Assembly: GCF_031180885.1 (NCBI RefSeq)
Contig: NZ_JAPSLK010000026.1
Span: 15,103 to 79,102 of the forward strand
DNA from: Saccharothrix sp.
GTDB lineage: Bacteria; Actinomycetota; Actinomycetes; Mycobacteriales; Pseudonocardiaceae
DNA: 64,000 nucleotides
Direction of reading: 5' to 3'
Position numbers and translations under genes: made by a program. The notes beneath the pieces are model-generated. The model saw only the letters and a list, made by a program, of their open reading frames with translations. It was not told the origin of the DNA and searched no databases. Position 1 is the first letter of the stretch, and every line of letters starts with the position of its first letter. Below, piece after piece: positions 25,558 through 34,092 of this stretch.

Positions 25558-26978
25558 TGGAACACGACCTCGCCACCGTACCGATGATCGAAGTGGTCCC
25601 TGCCGCCCTCTTGGCCGACGCCAACCCGTACCAGGACGAGATCCGGCGCCGGTGGGAACTCGCCACCCGCACTCCGGACGGCAGCCTGCGCCCACAACTC
25701 GGGCCGAACAACGCCTGGTGGCCCGAGTCCGGCGCTCCCGATCCCGACCCGGTCGCCGTCGAACACGCCCGCAGCTACCTCGGCGTCCTCACACTCATCC
25801 ACAACCTGTGGACACTCCAGGAAGCCGACATCGCCCCCAACCGGATCTTCGCCTCGCCCGACGGGCCGCAACGGGTCGTCGAAGTCCTGCGGCGCGAGTA
25901 TGCCCGCGGAGAACGGCAGCAGGCGCTCGAAGCCAATACCGAACCCGAGCCACACGCCGAGATCCCCGGCCAGTTGGCCATGAACGTCGCCGACGACGAC
26001 CCGCTGGGCGCCGCGGCGGCGTTCCTGGCCATGCGCACCGAGGAGGCGCTGCTGCACCAGCCGCGCGTGCTGGACATCAGCCTCAACCGCCTCGCCGGAC
26101 GCGCGCACCCACAGTTCCTGGCCGACATCGCCGAGGTGTGCAAGGGAATCCTGCGCCGACTTCACGGACCCTGGACGCTGGAGCGGTTCCTGGTCGACCC
26201 GGTCGGCGAGGACTTCTATCTCTTCCACGACCCGGAGGAGTTCGTCCCCGCCACTGGACTGGACGTCGCTCTCGGCCGGCTGGGCGAACCGGTCTCCCAC
26301 AAGGAGATCCGCAGCATCCGCGACGAACTTCGGACCGCCGTCAACGAACGCGCCGCGACGCTGACCGACCTACCGGCGCTCGACCCGGCCACAGTGGACG
26401 GACCACGGCTGCAACGTATGCACGCCACGATGCGCGAGCATCTGGACTTTTTCCTCGACGCGCTCGCCGTGGTCGACCTCGCCGCCGACCACCACGCCCG
26501 CGTCGACGGCCGGCCCATCGCGCCCGAACTGCGCGGGCACTTTCTCGCCATGCACCAAAGTGCTGCCCATCACGGCCGCGGTGCCGTACCCACCACCCAC
26601 ATCACCGTCGCAGGATTGATCATCAGCCACCGCCACGACCACGCGATCGGCGAGACCGTGGTCGACATCGCCGCTGCGAACTCCGAGCGGACCCTGCCCG
26701 TCGACGAACTGCCCCAGGTGCTGGCGATGTTGCTGCAACCACGGACCGACGCCATCACCTCCTTGGACAGTATCGAGGCTGCCCTGCGACGCGTGGAACT
26801 CGACTTCGGCCGCCGCTTACACCGCTTCGGCGTTCGACTCGATCGACTTCAGTTGCTGTACGGCGTCGAGTCCGATCACAACACGCCCCAGCGCCCCCAC
26901 CTCGCGAGTCCGCTTGCCCCGCCCAACCTCCGCGGCCAGACGCAATGGCCCAAGCCGCACGGCACGACAACGAGGTAA
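25557..26978 (+). CDS. Paralogue B of a three-member unknown family
   Basis: A 473-residue soluble protein, start ATG 25557 within TGATG. It begins with a helical module shared with paralogue C (EIRRRWELATR), then RSYLGVLTLIHNLWTLQEAD, LHGPWTLERFLVDPVG, LDVALGRLGEPVSHKEI, RVDGRPIAPELRGHFLAMHQ and PTTHITVAGLIISH. The internal order is the same as in A and C. The longer spacers, not shared with A, are Glu/His-rich. It lacks a signal peptide, P-loop or membrane helix. It is followed three bases later by a helix-turn-helix gene, which suggests a regulated multi-component system; no function can be assigned. Confidence 0.7.
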   Translation: MEHDLATVPMIEVVPAALLADANPYQDEIRRRWELATRTPDGSLRPQLGPNNAWWPESGAPDPDPVAVEHARSYLGVLTLIHNLWTLQEADIAPNRIFASPDGPQRVVEVLRREYARGERQQALEANTEPEPHAEIPGQLAMNVADDDPLGAAAAFLAMRTEEALLHQPRVLDISLNRLAGRAHPQFLADIAEVCKGILRRLHGPWTLERFLVDPVGEDFYLFHDPEEFVPATGLDVALGRLGEPVSHKEIRSIRDELRTAVNERAATLTDLPALDPATVDGPRLQRMHATMREHLDFFLDALAVVDLAADHHARVDGRPIAPELRGHFLAMHQSAAHHGRGAVPTTHITVAGLIISHRHDHAIGETVVDIAAANSERTLPVDELPQVLAMLLQPRTDAITSLDSIEAALRRVELDFGRRLHRFGVRLDRLQLLYGVESDHNTPQRPHLASPLAPPNLRGQTQWPKPHGTTTR

Positions 26979-26980
26979 CC

Positions 26981-27664
26981 ATGTCCGAACCCACCATCGG
27001 CCTCGACGCCGGAACCGACGACGACCGCCACACCGACGCCGGTGACACGGCGGCGAGCACAGCACCGGACTATCGCGCGGCCGCGGCACCGAGAACCCTG
27101 GGCCAGGTGCTCGGCGAGAACGTGCGGCGCCTGCGCTACGAACGCGGCCTGGACATGCTCCAAGCGGTGGCTTGGTTCAGGCAGCGAGGCATGAACGTCT
27201 CGATCCGGAACCTCCAGGACCTCGAACGCGGCACCCAGGGACGTCTGACGTTCGGCACCATCGTGCGCGTCGCCCTGGACTGGCAGGTCCCGGTCCGGGA
27301 ACTGTTCGCCGGGGACGGTGACGTCGCCGTCGCCAGCGGGATCCGGCTCTCCCGCGAACAGCTGCGTGAGCTGCTGCGCGACACCGGTCACGACGACCCG
27401 CCGCCCGCCACCGATCCGGGCGCACCGGCCCCGCAGGGCAGAACCTCCGCTGGATCCGCCTGTGCGACGAGGTCCACCGGCACCACCCAAACCTGCGGCT
27501 GTGGCCTGGTCTGCTGGAGGGCGGCCCGGTCCAGACCTTCACCACCCCTACCGGGGACCAGCCCCAGTCCATGCGGCAGTTCCTCGCCGCCGCGGCCGAC
27601 CTGGGCGTCGCGGTCGTCTACGGCAGGTTCCTCGACCTGCCCTCGCCGCACCATCACGCCCTGA
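26981..27664 (+). CDS. XRE-type HTH protein, probably frameshifted
   Basis: ATG 26981, three bases after paralogue B. Residues about 35-120 are an XRE/Cro-like HTH: TLGQVLGENVRRLRYERGLD, WFRQRGMNVSIRNLQDLERG, then LTFGTIVRVALDWQVPVREL. From about 27430 the frame turns into Ser/Pro/Thr/Cys noise to its stop at 27664. The neighbouring frame becomes natural at the same place (GQNLRWIRLCDEVHRHHPNL) and runs to 27801. A one-base deletion near 27430 would join the HTH to that tail. So the intact protein was probably about 270 residues: an HTH fused to a small C-terminal domain. Confidence 0.6.
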   Translation: MSEPTIGLDAGTDDDRHTDAGDTAASTAPDYRAAAAPRTLGQVLGENVRRLRYERGLDMLQAVAWFRQRGMNVSIRNLQDLERGTQGRLTFGTIVRVALDWQVPVRELFAGDGDVAVASGIRLSREQLRELLRDTGHDDPPPATDPGAPAPQGRTSAGSACATRSTGTTQTCGCGLVCWRAARSRPSPPLPGTSPSPCGSSSPPRPTWASRSSTAGSSTCPRRTITP

Positions 27665-27801
27665 TCCAACCCGCTCCCGGCGACACCGTGCTGGTGCTCC
27701 AGTACCCGGCATCCGGCGGTGTCGTCCACAACTGGACCGGTCCGCCGGCCGCCCTGGGTGAACCGGTCCCGCGTACCACCCCGTCCACCTCCGGCCGCTG
27801 A
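27571..27801 (+). CDS. Detached C-terminal half of the HTH gene
   Basis: The frame is open from 27370 and coding-like from about 27430, but the first available start is ATG 27571 (MRQFLAAAADLGVAVVYGRF). The 76-residue product from there continues LDLPSPHHHALIQPAPGDTV, then LVLQYPASGGVVHNWTGPP. Upstream of ATG 27571 the same frame reads naturally without a start codon, so this is best read as the second half of the frameshifted HTH protein. An independent small gene is possible but less likely. A fresh ribosome binding site follows for paralogue C. Confidence 0.45.
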   Translation: MRQFLAAAADLGVAVVYGRFLDLPSPHHHALIQPAPGDTVLVLQYPASGGVVHNWTGPPAALGEPVPRTTPSTSGR

Positions 27802-27822
27802 TCCGCCCAAGGAGACCTTGTC

Positions 27823-29127
27823 ATGGCCGACCACCTCGCCGACACCGGGATGATCGAACTGGCCCTCGCCGCCCTGCGATCCCCCACCGCCGGACCGGGC
27901 GCCGACGCGATCGGCGAGATCCGCCGCCGCTGGGACGCCGCCACGGTCCACCAGGACCTGGCCTGGTCCGTGGCGGTCGACGGCCACGTCGACTACAGCG
28001 TCGCCCACCCCGATTTCGACCCGATGGTCATCGAGCGGGCCCGCTGCCTGCTCGGCGCGTTCACGCTGGTGTTCGAGCTGTGGGAGCTGCAACGCGCAGG
28101 CGTCGAGCCGGACGCCCTCTACCTCGACCCCGACGCCACCACCCGTCTGAGCACCCTGCTCACCCGCGACCTGCACCCCCGCGGCGGCACCGACCTTGCC
28201 CTCGTGCTGGACCGCCACGGCCGCTACACCGCGCGCACCGACCCACGCCGCACCGCGCGCCGCTACCTCGCCCACTGGGCGCAGCTGGCGCTGTTCGCCC
28301 ATCCCGCCGACCTCTATGACCACCAGTACCGGCTCACCGGCCTGCTGCACCCTGATTTTCTGGAACACCAGCATGTGCTGTGCTCCCACGCCCTGGCGCG
28401 CCTGCACGGCCCGTGGTCCCCGGACGCCGTGCTGTCCGGTCCCTCCCCGGCCAAGCCCTACTGGCTGCCCCGCCCGACCACCGCACCCCGGTCCGACGAA
28501 CCACTGCTCGGTCTCGACATCGCACTGGGCCGCCCCGGCGACCGGGTCACCACCGACGAAGTCCGCATCTCCCAGGCCGTGGCCGAAGCCGAGGTCGCTG
28601 CGGAAATCCACCGCCTCGGCGACGCGCCAAACCGGATGCTCTCCACCCTGGTTCCCGCGCCACATCAGGACCCGGGCGGCCTGTCGCTGCATCTGCGCCT
28701 GACCGCCGAATTCCTCGCCGCTGCCCTCGGTGTCACCCGCCTGGCCGCCGACCACGTCCTGCGGATCGATGGGCGCACCGTCGCCGCGCACGACGAGGAA
28801 CGCGTCCTGATGCAGCACGCGGTCGCCGCCGCGGACGACACCGGCACCAGCCTGCCCACCACCGTGCTCACCGCCGCAGGCCTTTACTTCGCCTTCCACC
28901 TCGATCCCGAGCTGGACAGGGTGCTCGGACAGGTCGACGCCGTCGGCATCGCCCACCACGTCGAGCACGTCGAGGATGTCCGCGACATGCTGGCGCTGCT
29001 GCGCCGCCCCGACGCACCCAGCGTCATCGCCGCGATGTGGCTACTCGGCACGCCCGACCGGCAGGACCACGCCACCCGCATGTCCACCGCGTGGTGGCCA
29101 CCCCGACACACTCCTCGACACCGATGA
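27823..29127 (+). CDS. Paralogue C of a three-member unknown family
   Basis: A 434-residue soluble protein with AAGGAGA before ATG 27823. The core shared with A and B is complete: EIRRRWDAA, RCLLGAFTLVFELWELQRAG, LAHWAQLALFAHPADL, LHGPWSPDAVLSGPSPAKPY, LDIALGRPGDRVTTDEVRIS, LRIDGRTVAAHDEERVLMQH and PTTVLTAAGLYFAFH. The order and spacing show a tandem gene family that diverged strongly, not recent copies. No motif suggests an enzyme class. Its stop overlaps the ATG of a membrane protein, so the operon begins and ends with membrane proteins. Function unknown. Confidence 0.7.
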   Translation: MADHLADTGMIELALAALRSPTAGPGADAIGEIRRRWDAATVHQDLAWSVAVDGHVDYSVAHPDFDPMVIERARCLLGAFTLVFELWELQRAGVEPDALYLDPDATTRLSTLLTRDLHPRGGTDLALVLDRHGRYTARTDPRRTARRYLAHWAQLALFAHPADLYDHQYRLTGLLHPDFLEHQHVLCSHALARLHGPWSPDAVLSGPSPAKPYWLPRPTTAPRSDEPLLGLDIALGRPGDRVTTDEVRISQAVAEAEVAAEIHRLGDAPNRMLSTLVPAPHQDPGGLSLHLRLTAEFLAAALGVTRLAADHVLRIDGRTVAAHDEERVLMQHAVAAADDTGTSLPTTVLTAAGLYFAFHLDPELDRVLGQVDAVGIAHHVEHVEDVRDMLALLRRPDAPSVIAAMWLLGTPDRQDHATRMSTAWWPPRHTPRHR

Positions 29128-30059
29128 CCTTCCTCGTACTGCTCGCCCTCGGCCACCTAGCCAGCCGCGCACTTGCAGGCCAGTTGCGCGCCCGCGGCAC
29201 CGGCCGCCGCGCACCGGCCGTCGCCGAGTTTGGCACCACCGCCATCGGCGGCACCGCCGGACTACTGACCCTCGCCCTCGCCGGCGACCTCACCCCCAAA
29301 GCGATCACAACCCTCGACGAGGCACTGCGACTGGTGGTGGGTGACCTCGCCGAACCGCTGACCGTGCTGCTGCTGCTCGCCGCGATTCTCACCGCGCTGT
29401 ACGGGTTCTGCGTTGCGACCGGCCACCTCGTGCTGCTGCTCGAACTCGGCCTGCAAGCCCTGCGCCACACCGAACCTCACGACACGGCCGAACCGGTCCG
29501 GCACCCCGATCCCGTCGACGAGTCCACTCGCCTGCGCCGCGCGGCGCTGCGCGCGTACGGCCGCGCCGTGGCACGGCTGGCCGACAACCGCGACGGCGAC
29601 ACACCGACACTCGACGTCGCCATCGCTGGCGACCGGCTGCGCCTGAACACCCACGCCATCGCCGCCCGGTGGACCGCGACCGAAGGCTGGAGCGCGGTCA
29701 CCCACAGGGGCCGGCGCTGGTACCCGCACGTCCGGGTGCCGCCCCCGGCCGCAGTCCTCGACTGGCTGCGCATCGTCGGCACCCGGCCTCACCTCGGTGC
29801 CCTGCGCGCGCCGCTCTGGCCCGCCATGCCGCCCGACCACGCAAAACCCGACCACGCCGCCGACTCGGACACGCTGCTCGTGCTGCTGGCCGCCGCCGCC
29901 GCGACAGCGCCCGCTGGCCTCGCACAGCGGCCTGCTGACTGCGCCGAACACGACCCCGCGCCACCCCGGCGGGATCGCTTCCCGCCCCGTCGCCGCACCG
30001 GAACCGGAGTGGACCTCATCCCCGCGCAGCGGACCGGTCAGGAGGACCCGGCACCATGA
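29124..30059 (+). CDS. Membrane protein closing the paralogue operon
   Basis: A 311-residue protein starting in an ATGA overlap. Hydrophobic segments are MTFLVLLALGHLASRALAG (about 1-19), FGTTAIGGTAGLLTLALAG (about 36-54) and LTVLLLLAAILTALYGFCVA (about 78-98). A cytoplasmic domain follows (about 120-230: RLRRAALRAYGRAVARLADN; THAIAARWTATEGWSAVTH; WYPHVRVPPPAAVLDWLRIV). The C-terminal 80 residues are Ala/Pro/Arg-rich. Together with the YitT-like protein it brackets the three paralogues and the HTH gene, suggesting a membrane-associated assembly. I recognise no family. Confidence 0.65.
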   Translation: MTFLVLLALGHLASRALAGQLRARGTGRRAPAVAEFGTTAIGGTAGLLTLALAGDLTPKAITTLDEALRLVVGDLAEPLTVLLLLAAILTALYGFCVATGHLVLLLELGLQALRHTEPHDTAEPVRHPDPVDESTRLRRAALRAYGRAVARLADNRDGDTPTLDVAIAGDRLRLNTHAIAARWTATEGWSAVTHRGRRWYPHVRVPPPAAVLDWLRIVGTRPHLGALRAPLWPAMPPDHAKPDHAADSDTLLVLLAAAAATAPAGLAQRPADCAEHDPAPPRRDRFPPRRRTGTGVDLIPAQRTGQEDPAP

Positions 30060-30604
30060 TCAAAGCCACACCGCAGTCATCCCGCCGACCGCCGCGACGA
30101 CCGGTCCCATTCCGCCTTTGCCCCGCAGCACCGACAGCGTGGGACTCTTCGGGGCGGGGTGACGAGCGGACGGGTACCGGCGTGCCTCGCGAACCGGATT
30201 TCGTGACAACCACAGCCCGGAAAACACAACGCCGGCACCCACACGCAGAATCCCCGACCCGACTCCTCGCGCCAACCACCACCCGGAGGCTCCCTGCCAC
30301 AACCCGGACAACCGTCGGCGCGAGACGACACGGGTGCGCGGGAGGTCAGCGCGGGACCGCGGTGTCTCTCGGCATGCCACTCAAAGTAGGTCACCCTGAG
30401 TGGGATCATGCGTGCGCACCTGGCAGTCGACGGTGCGAGCACCGGTCAACGAGCCAAGGTGGTGCGCGGTGTCGTCGGCCCACTCCAGGTGCGACCACAG
30501 TCGGCGAGCCGGACCGTCGAGTGCGCGGACGCCGGGCGCAGGTTGTCCACCTGGGGACCAGCGCGCGCACCGCGGCGAGCAGGGATTGCGGGAAGGCCCG
30601 GTAG
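30056..30604 (+). CDS. Doubtful frame after the membrane protein
   Basis: ATG 30056 overlaps the upstream stop (ATGA), which is the only positive sign. The 182-residue translation is Arg/Pro/Thr-rich, with no domain (MIKATPQSSRRPPRRPVPFR). The last third overlaps competing frames. Possibly a short basic tail gene, or nothing. The stretch 30060-30655 otherwise shows no supported gene. Confidence 0.25.
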   Translation: MIKATPQSSRRPPRRPVPFRLCPAAPTAWDSSGRGDERTGTGVPREPDFVTTTARKTQRRHPHAESPTRLLAPTTTRRLPATTRTTVGARRHGCAGGQRGTAVSLGMPLKVGHPEWDHACAPGSRRCEHRSTSQGGARCRRPTPGATTVGEPDRRVRGRRAQVVHLGTSARTAASRDCGKAR

Positions 30605-30655
30605 CTGGTCGACGCGATCCGCGCTGCACGAGAGCACCGATGGCGGACCGCGCCC

Positions 30656-31030
30656 ATGACCATGCAGGCGGCAGAAGGCACCAGCACCCAACCGGTTCTG
30701 AGCCCGGCACCACTGGGCACCGCGAACGGTGTTGCCGACTGGGGCGTCACCGGAACCGGCACCAGTACGGTCAGCGCCGGGCACAGCACTTACCTCGGGA
30801 AGTGCCCCGTGACTGGCTGTACGACGTCGGTCTACCACCGGGCCGATGCCCCCGACGAGACCCAGGCCTGCGAGGAGGGCCCGCGTTCATGCCACTCAGG
30901 CCCGCTGCGGCGCGGCCACGTTCGCGCGGTGTCGTGCCGCTGGTGTCAGGTCGTCGTTGTGGCGCCCGCCCTACCTCGACGACCCGAGAGGGCGGAGGAC
31001 CACCGGGCCAAGTGGATCCGCAGCCGATAG
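30656..31030 (+). CDS. Possible small Cys-containing protein
   Basis: A 124-residue frame with a natural-looking first half (MTMQAAEGTSTQPVLSPAPL; HSTYLGKCPVTGCTTSVYHR) and Cys residues in CPVTGC, then CEEGPRSC and SCRWC, which could build a zinc-binding unit. There is no clear Shine-Dalgarno. The downstream half is Arg-rich and overlaps another plausible frame. It lies convergent to the minus-strand regulator at 31057-31896, with stops only 26 bases apart. Call is tentative. Confidence 0.35.
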   Translation: MTMQAAEGTSTQPVLSPAPLGTANGVADWGVTGTGTSTVSAGHSTYLGKCPVTGCTTSVYHRADAPDETQACEEGPRSCHSGPLRRGHVRAVSCRWCQVVVVAPALPRRPERAEDHRAKWIRSR

Positions 31031-31056
31031 CCGGCCGTCGCACCGGGCTCGTAGCG

Positions 31057-31896
31057 TCATTCCTGGGGATTGTCCTGGTTTGGGGCGGGTGTCGATTCGA
31101 CGGCGAGGAAGCTTTCGACCACCTCCGACAAGGTCTTCTTGTGAGCGGGATCTGCGATCTCCGCGGCGCGCAAAGCCAGCTCCAGCACGCCGGCGTCCCG
31201 GAGGACGCGCAGCATCGCCAACTGCTCCTCGACCTGGCGTCCTGTCGCTGAGTCCACGCCTACCAGGTAAGTGACCGGCACGCCGAAAAACTTGGACACC
31301 TCGCGCAGGGTGTCCACTCCCAGTTCGTCGGCTCGTCCTTCTCGCAGGCGCCTGATTTCGTCGATTTCGCAGTGCACCGCGGCGGCGACGTCGCTCTCGC
31401 AGCACTCCGCTGCGGCACCGCCGGTCTGATCGGCGCGCGGGGTGGGCGTGCCGAAGCGGAGCAGCATGGCCACGCGCGTGGCCACGACCTCCCGGTGGCC
31501 GACTTCGTCCTGGGTCACCGCCACGCCGGGCGTCTCTTGCGGCAGGCCGGGGTTCTGCTCGGCGAGCAGGGCGACGCTGATGCCGAAGAAGTCCGCGATG
31601 CCCCGCAGGTAGGAGATGCCCGGGTTGTCCCTGTCGCCCTTAACGAGGTAACCGACGTACTCCGGCGTGGAGCCGATCGCCGCCGCGACCTCCTTGTAGG
31701 TGTGCCTGCGCAAGCGGCGTTCGACTGGCGCTCCGCCCGCGGCCGCGACGTCGCGGTCGTGTTCGGCATCGTCGACCGGCACCGTAACGGTCCGGAAGAG
31801 CAGGTCCAGCTTCGCGGCCAGGGTCGGCAGGCGCTCCAGGGCTGCGGCCAGATCCTTGTAAGAAGGCCCTCTTATTCCATTCGCCGAGGCACGCAT
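31057..31896 (-). CDS. Regulator with two HTH domains, divergent from the transfer operon
   Basis: A 279-residue protein; the start at 31896 is fixed by GGGGGGAG four bases upstream of ATG on the minus strand. Residues about 66-105 contain an XRE-like HTH (YKEVAAAIGSTPEYVGYLVK, then SYLRGIADFFGISVALLAE). Residues about 171-208 hold a second one (VHCEIDEIRRLREGRADELG, then LREVSKFFGVPVTYLVG). The two share the F-F-G-[IV] ending and arose by duplication. The C-terminus is a helix that may dimerise (EEQLAMLRVLRDAGVLELAL). It lies divergently upstream of the conjugation-type operon and is a good candidate for its repressor. Confidence 0.75.
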   Translation of the reverse strand: MRASANGIRGPSYKDLAAALERLPTLAAKLDLLFRTVTVPVDDAEHDRDVAAAGGAPVERRLRRHTYKEVAAAIGSTPEYVGYLVKGDRDNPGISYLRGIADFFGISVALLAEQNPGLPQETPGVAVTQDEVGHREVVATRVAMLLRFGTPTPRADQTGGAAAECCESDVAAAVHCEIDEIRRLREGRADELGVDTLREVSKFFGVPVTYLVGVDSATGRQVEEQLAMLRVLRDAGVLELALRAAEIADPAHKKTLSEVVESFLAVESTPAPNQDNPQE

Positions 31897-33099
31897 GCGG
31901 CTCCCCCCGTTGCACACCGTCGCTTCCTCAAGCCTAACCGGCTATCGCACAGCCAAACACGACCGTTACCCCCAACAGGCCCAGTCGAAGGCATCGACGC
32001 TTCACTCAAGGTCACATCGCTGGTTCTTTCGGGTTATGAGTACTGCTAGGCGGATGTGAGATGTCGGACTGACCTAGCCTGCGTCGTTGGGGTGTGAGAA
32101 ATCAGTTCGGCGTTGGCCGAGACTGCCCGGTGGCGAGTTCCGCGCGTTGAGGACCGCCGAGGCGATGTAGGTGCTACCCGGTCGTCACCGCCCCAGTGCT
32201 CGCCCGGTTCGTCGACCGGGTGCCACGACGCGAGCTGATGATCATCTGCTGTCTAATGCAGGGGTTGTTCGTGGGCCTCACGGCGACCCCGGGCGCGCGG
32301 CCGCGTAGTCGTCGGGGCTCAGCGCACGGCGGACGCGCGTCGGCGTCGGGTCGGGACTGGGCTAAGGGCCGGGGGCCCGCCGGGTCCGCCGCCACAGTCC
32401 GGCGCGTCTTGTCGGCCGCGCCCATGACGCGGGCTGCGGATCGGGGCCGGTCGAGTCGGGCGGGCTTTCCAGGCACCCTCTGGAGGCGCCCGACCTTGCT
32501 CACAGAGCAAACCAGCTCTGATCACTAAGGGTCACATTGCGAGTTTATGCGCTACTCCATTCGAGTGATAACCAAACTGAAGTCCCCCACTCGATGGCGC
32601 TTACGGTCAGCGACAAGGTAGACCTGTAGAGCCCCCGAAAGGGGGGTCGCGGTAACATTGAGTAGCCAAACGGTCGCTTTCGCCCCTGGGTGAACTGATC
32701 GACACACGGCGAAGCGGAGTCGACACCCGGTGCCGCCGAACTCGTTTCGGACACCGAGAGTCACCGACTGGGGGATGTCCTGCGGGCAGGCTGGGGGGCT
32801 GCGCCCGCCGATCGACACCTCGACGTCACCGCCGCCGGGCGCTCGGTGAACCCGCGGTCCGGGGGTGACCGGAGCGGCCGGACGGACTTCGTGACGTCCA
32901 CACCGGACGGCGGAGCCGTCCGGCCGTCGGCCGGCGACGCCCCGCAGGAGGGTCCCACGCCGTTGACGGTGTGGTGAGCCGCACGACCCCGGTCTCCCCG
33001 GACCGGGCCGAGGACGACAACGACGACCGTCGGACTGGCCCACCCGGCCGACGGTGACGCCGCCGTATGCGGCGTCGCGACCTGTGTCGGGGGGACACG
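31897..33099. other. Control region between divergent regulator and transfer operon
   Basis: About 1.2 kb with no supported gene, the longest non-coding stretch of the right half. It contains AT-richer DNA (32505-32600), a copy of the 17-base motif (32552-32568) and a short hairpin near 32635-32647 (CCCCGAAAGGGGG). Promoters for both directions and possibly an origin of replication or transfer would be expected here; none can be proved by eye. Confidence 0.5.
32552..32568 (+). promoter_or_regulatory. 17-base shared motif, copy 2
   Basis: CTACTCCATTCGAGTGA, identical to 16807-16823. It lies in the AT-richest part of the control region, about 530 bases upstream of the first transfer gene, with a core palindrome ACTC-n5-GAGT suitable for a dimeric regulator. 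Confidence 0.45.
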
Positions 33100-33747
33100 G
33101 TGACGGGTGGGCAGATTTCGGCACTTCGCGTGGCCGGGGTCGTCGGCGGAGCGGGCACCAGCACGCTGGTGCGCCTTCTGCGTTTGGCGTTTCCCCGCCA
33201 CCCCGTCGTGGACCTCGGCCGCTACCAGGGCGGCGAGGTCGACGTCCTGGTCACCAACAACACCGTCGACTCCGTCCGCGTGGTCGGCGACGCGCTCGCC
33301 GCCAATCCCCGCCGTCCGGTCCTGGTGATGATGCGCACCGTGCCCGGCGTGGTCCACAACACCAAGCCGCACATGATCAACATCAGTCCGAACATCTCGG
33401 CCTTGTTCGAGGTCAACCACAGGCGTGCCTGGGTCGAGATGGCCGGCGCGCCGGGGACGAGGCTTCCCCGGGGCAAGGGGGCACGCGACCTCGCCAACCT
33501 GGTGACGAACCTCCCCGGCGCGATCGCCGCGATGTTCGCCCAACCGCCGAGGTTCGGTCCTGCATCCCGCACCGCGCCCGTTCGCGCCCTTCCGCCGCGT
33601 TCCGCATTGCCCGGGGTAGGCATGCCCGCGATGCCGGGAGCGCATGGTGTTCCCGCCGTGGGAGCCCGCGCTGGCCCTGACACCCGTAAGTGGCCAACGC
33701 CCAACGGCGCGCCACACCACGCGTTCCGCGGCAGCCAGGGGGGCTGA
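33100..33747 (+). CDS. ParA/MinD-like protein with lysine-less P-loop
   Basis: A 215-residue protein; GTG 33100 follows GGGGGGA. Residues 9-22 (RVAGVVGGAGTSTLVRLL region) resemble a ParA/MinD deviant Walker A, GGxGTST, but lack the usual Lys. Further motifs are VVDLGRYQGGEVDVLVTNNT (switch I-like) and RRPVLVMMRTVPG (strand plus Walker B position without Asp). The C-terminal 50 residues are Ala/Pro/Gly-rich. Loss of the Lys suggests that nucleotide binding is altered or absent. As first gene of the transfer operon it may position or regulate the secretion complex, as ParA-like proteins do in other systems. Confidence 0.6.
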   Translation: MTGGQISALRVAGVVGGAGTSTLVRLLRLAFPRHPVVDLGRYQGGEVDVLVTNNTVDSVRVVGDALAANPRRPVLVMMRTVPGVVHNTKPHMINISPNISALFEVNHRRAWVEMAGAPGTRLPRGKGARDLANLVTNLPGAIAAMFAQPPRFGPASRTAPVRALPPRSALPGVGMPAMPGAHGVPAVGARAGPDTRKWPTPNGAPHHAFRGSQGG

Positions 33748-33786
33748 CCGTTTCTTTCTCGCAGCGTAGTCGGGGGATTCCGTGCG

Positions 33787-34092
33787 ATGACTTTGTATGC
33801 ATATCTGACGGAACTGACGGGCGTATTGGCCCAAATCGAAATCCCGGATCCGCCACCTCAGGCACCCGAGGGCCCTTTGGCGGAAGCAACCAACACGATG
33901 TTGGGCTTCATGAAGTGGGGCGGACTCGTCGGCGGTGTCGGCGCCGGGATCGCGGCCGGGATCATGATGGTTATCGGTCGCCGCAACCGCAACAACATGG
34001 CGATCGAAGGGGCGATCTCGATTCCGTGGATCGTCGGCGGTCTGGCGCTGGTCCTCGGGGCCGCGTCCCTTGTCGGGTTCTTCGTCGAATGA
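33787..34092 (+). CDS. Small two-helix membrane protein (TrbC/VirB2-like position)
   Basis: A 101-residue protein with two membrane helices: GLVGGVGAGIAAGIMMVIG (about 46-64) and WIVGGLALVLGAASLVGFFV (about 80-100). They are separated by a short basic loop (RRNRNNMAIEGAIS). This two-helix hairpin and operon place match VirB2/TrbC-type pilin-like subunits of minimal Gram-positive type IV secretion systems, but no specific sequence motif proves it, and no cleaved signal is evident. Its stop overlaps the start of the next gene. I would expect it to be part of the membrane channel. Confidence 0.65.
   Translation: MTLYAYLTELTGVLAQIEIPDPPPQAPEGPLAEATNTMLGFMKWGGLVGGVGAGIAAGIMMVIGRRNRNNMAIEGAISIPWIVGGLALVLGAASLVGFFVE

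Noticed and set aside
31897..33099. oriT or replication origin in the control region
   Set aside because: Position and AT content fit, but I saw no iterons, nick-site consensus or clear DnaA boxes, so only a control region is reported.
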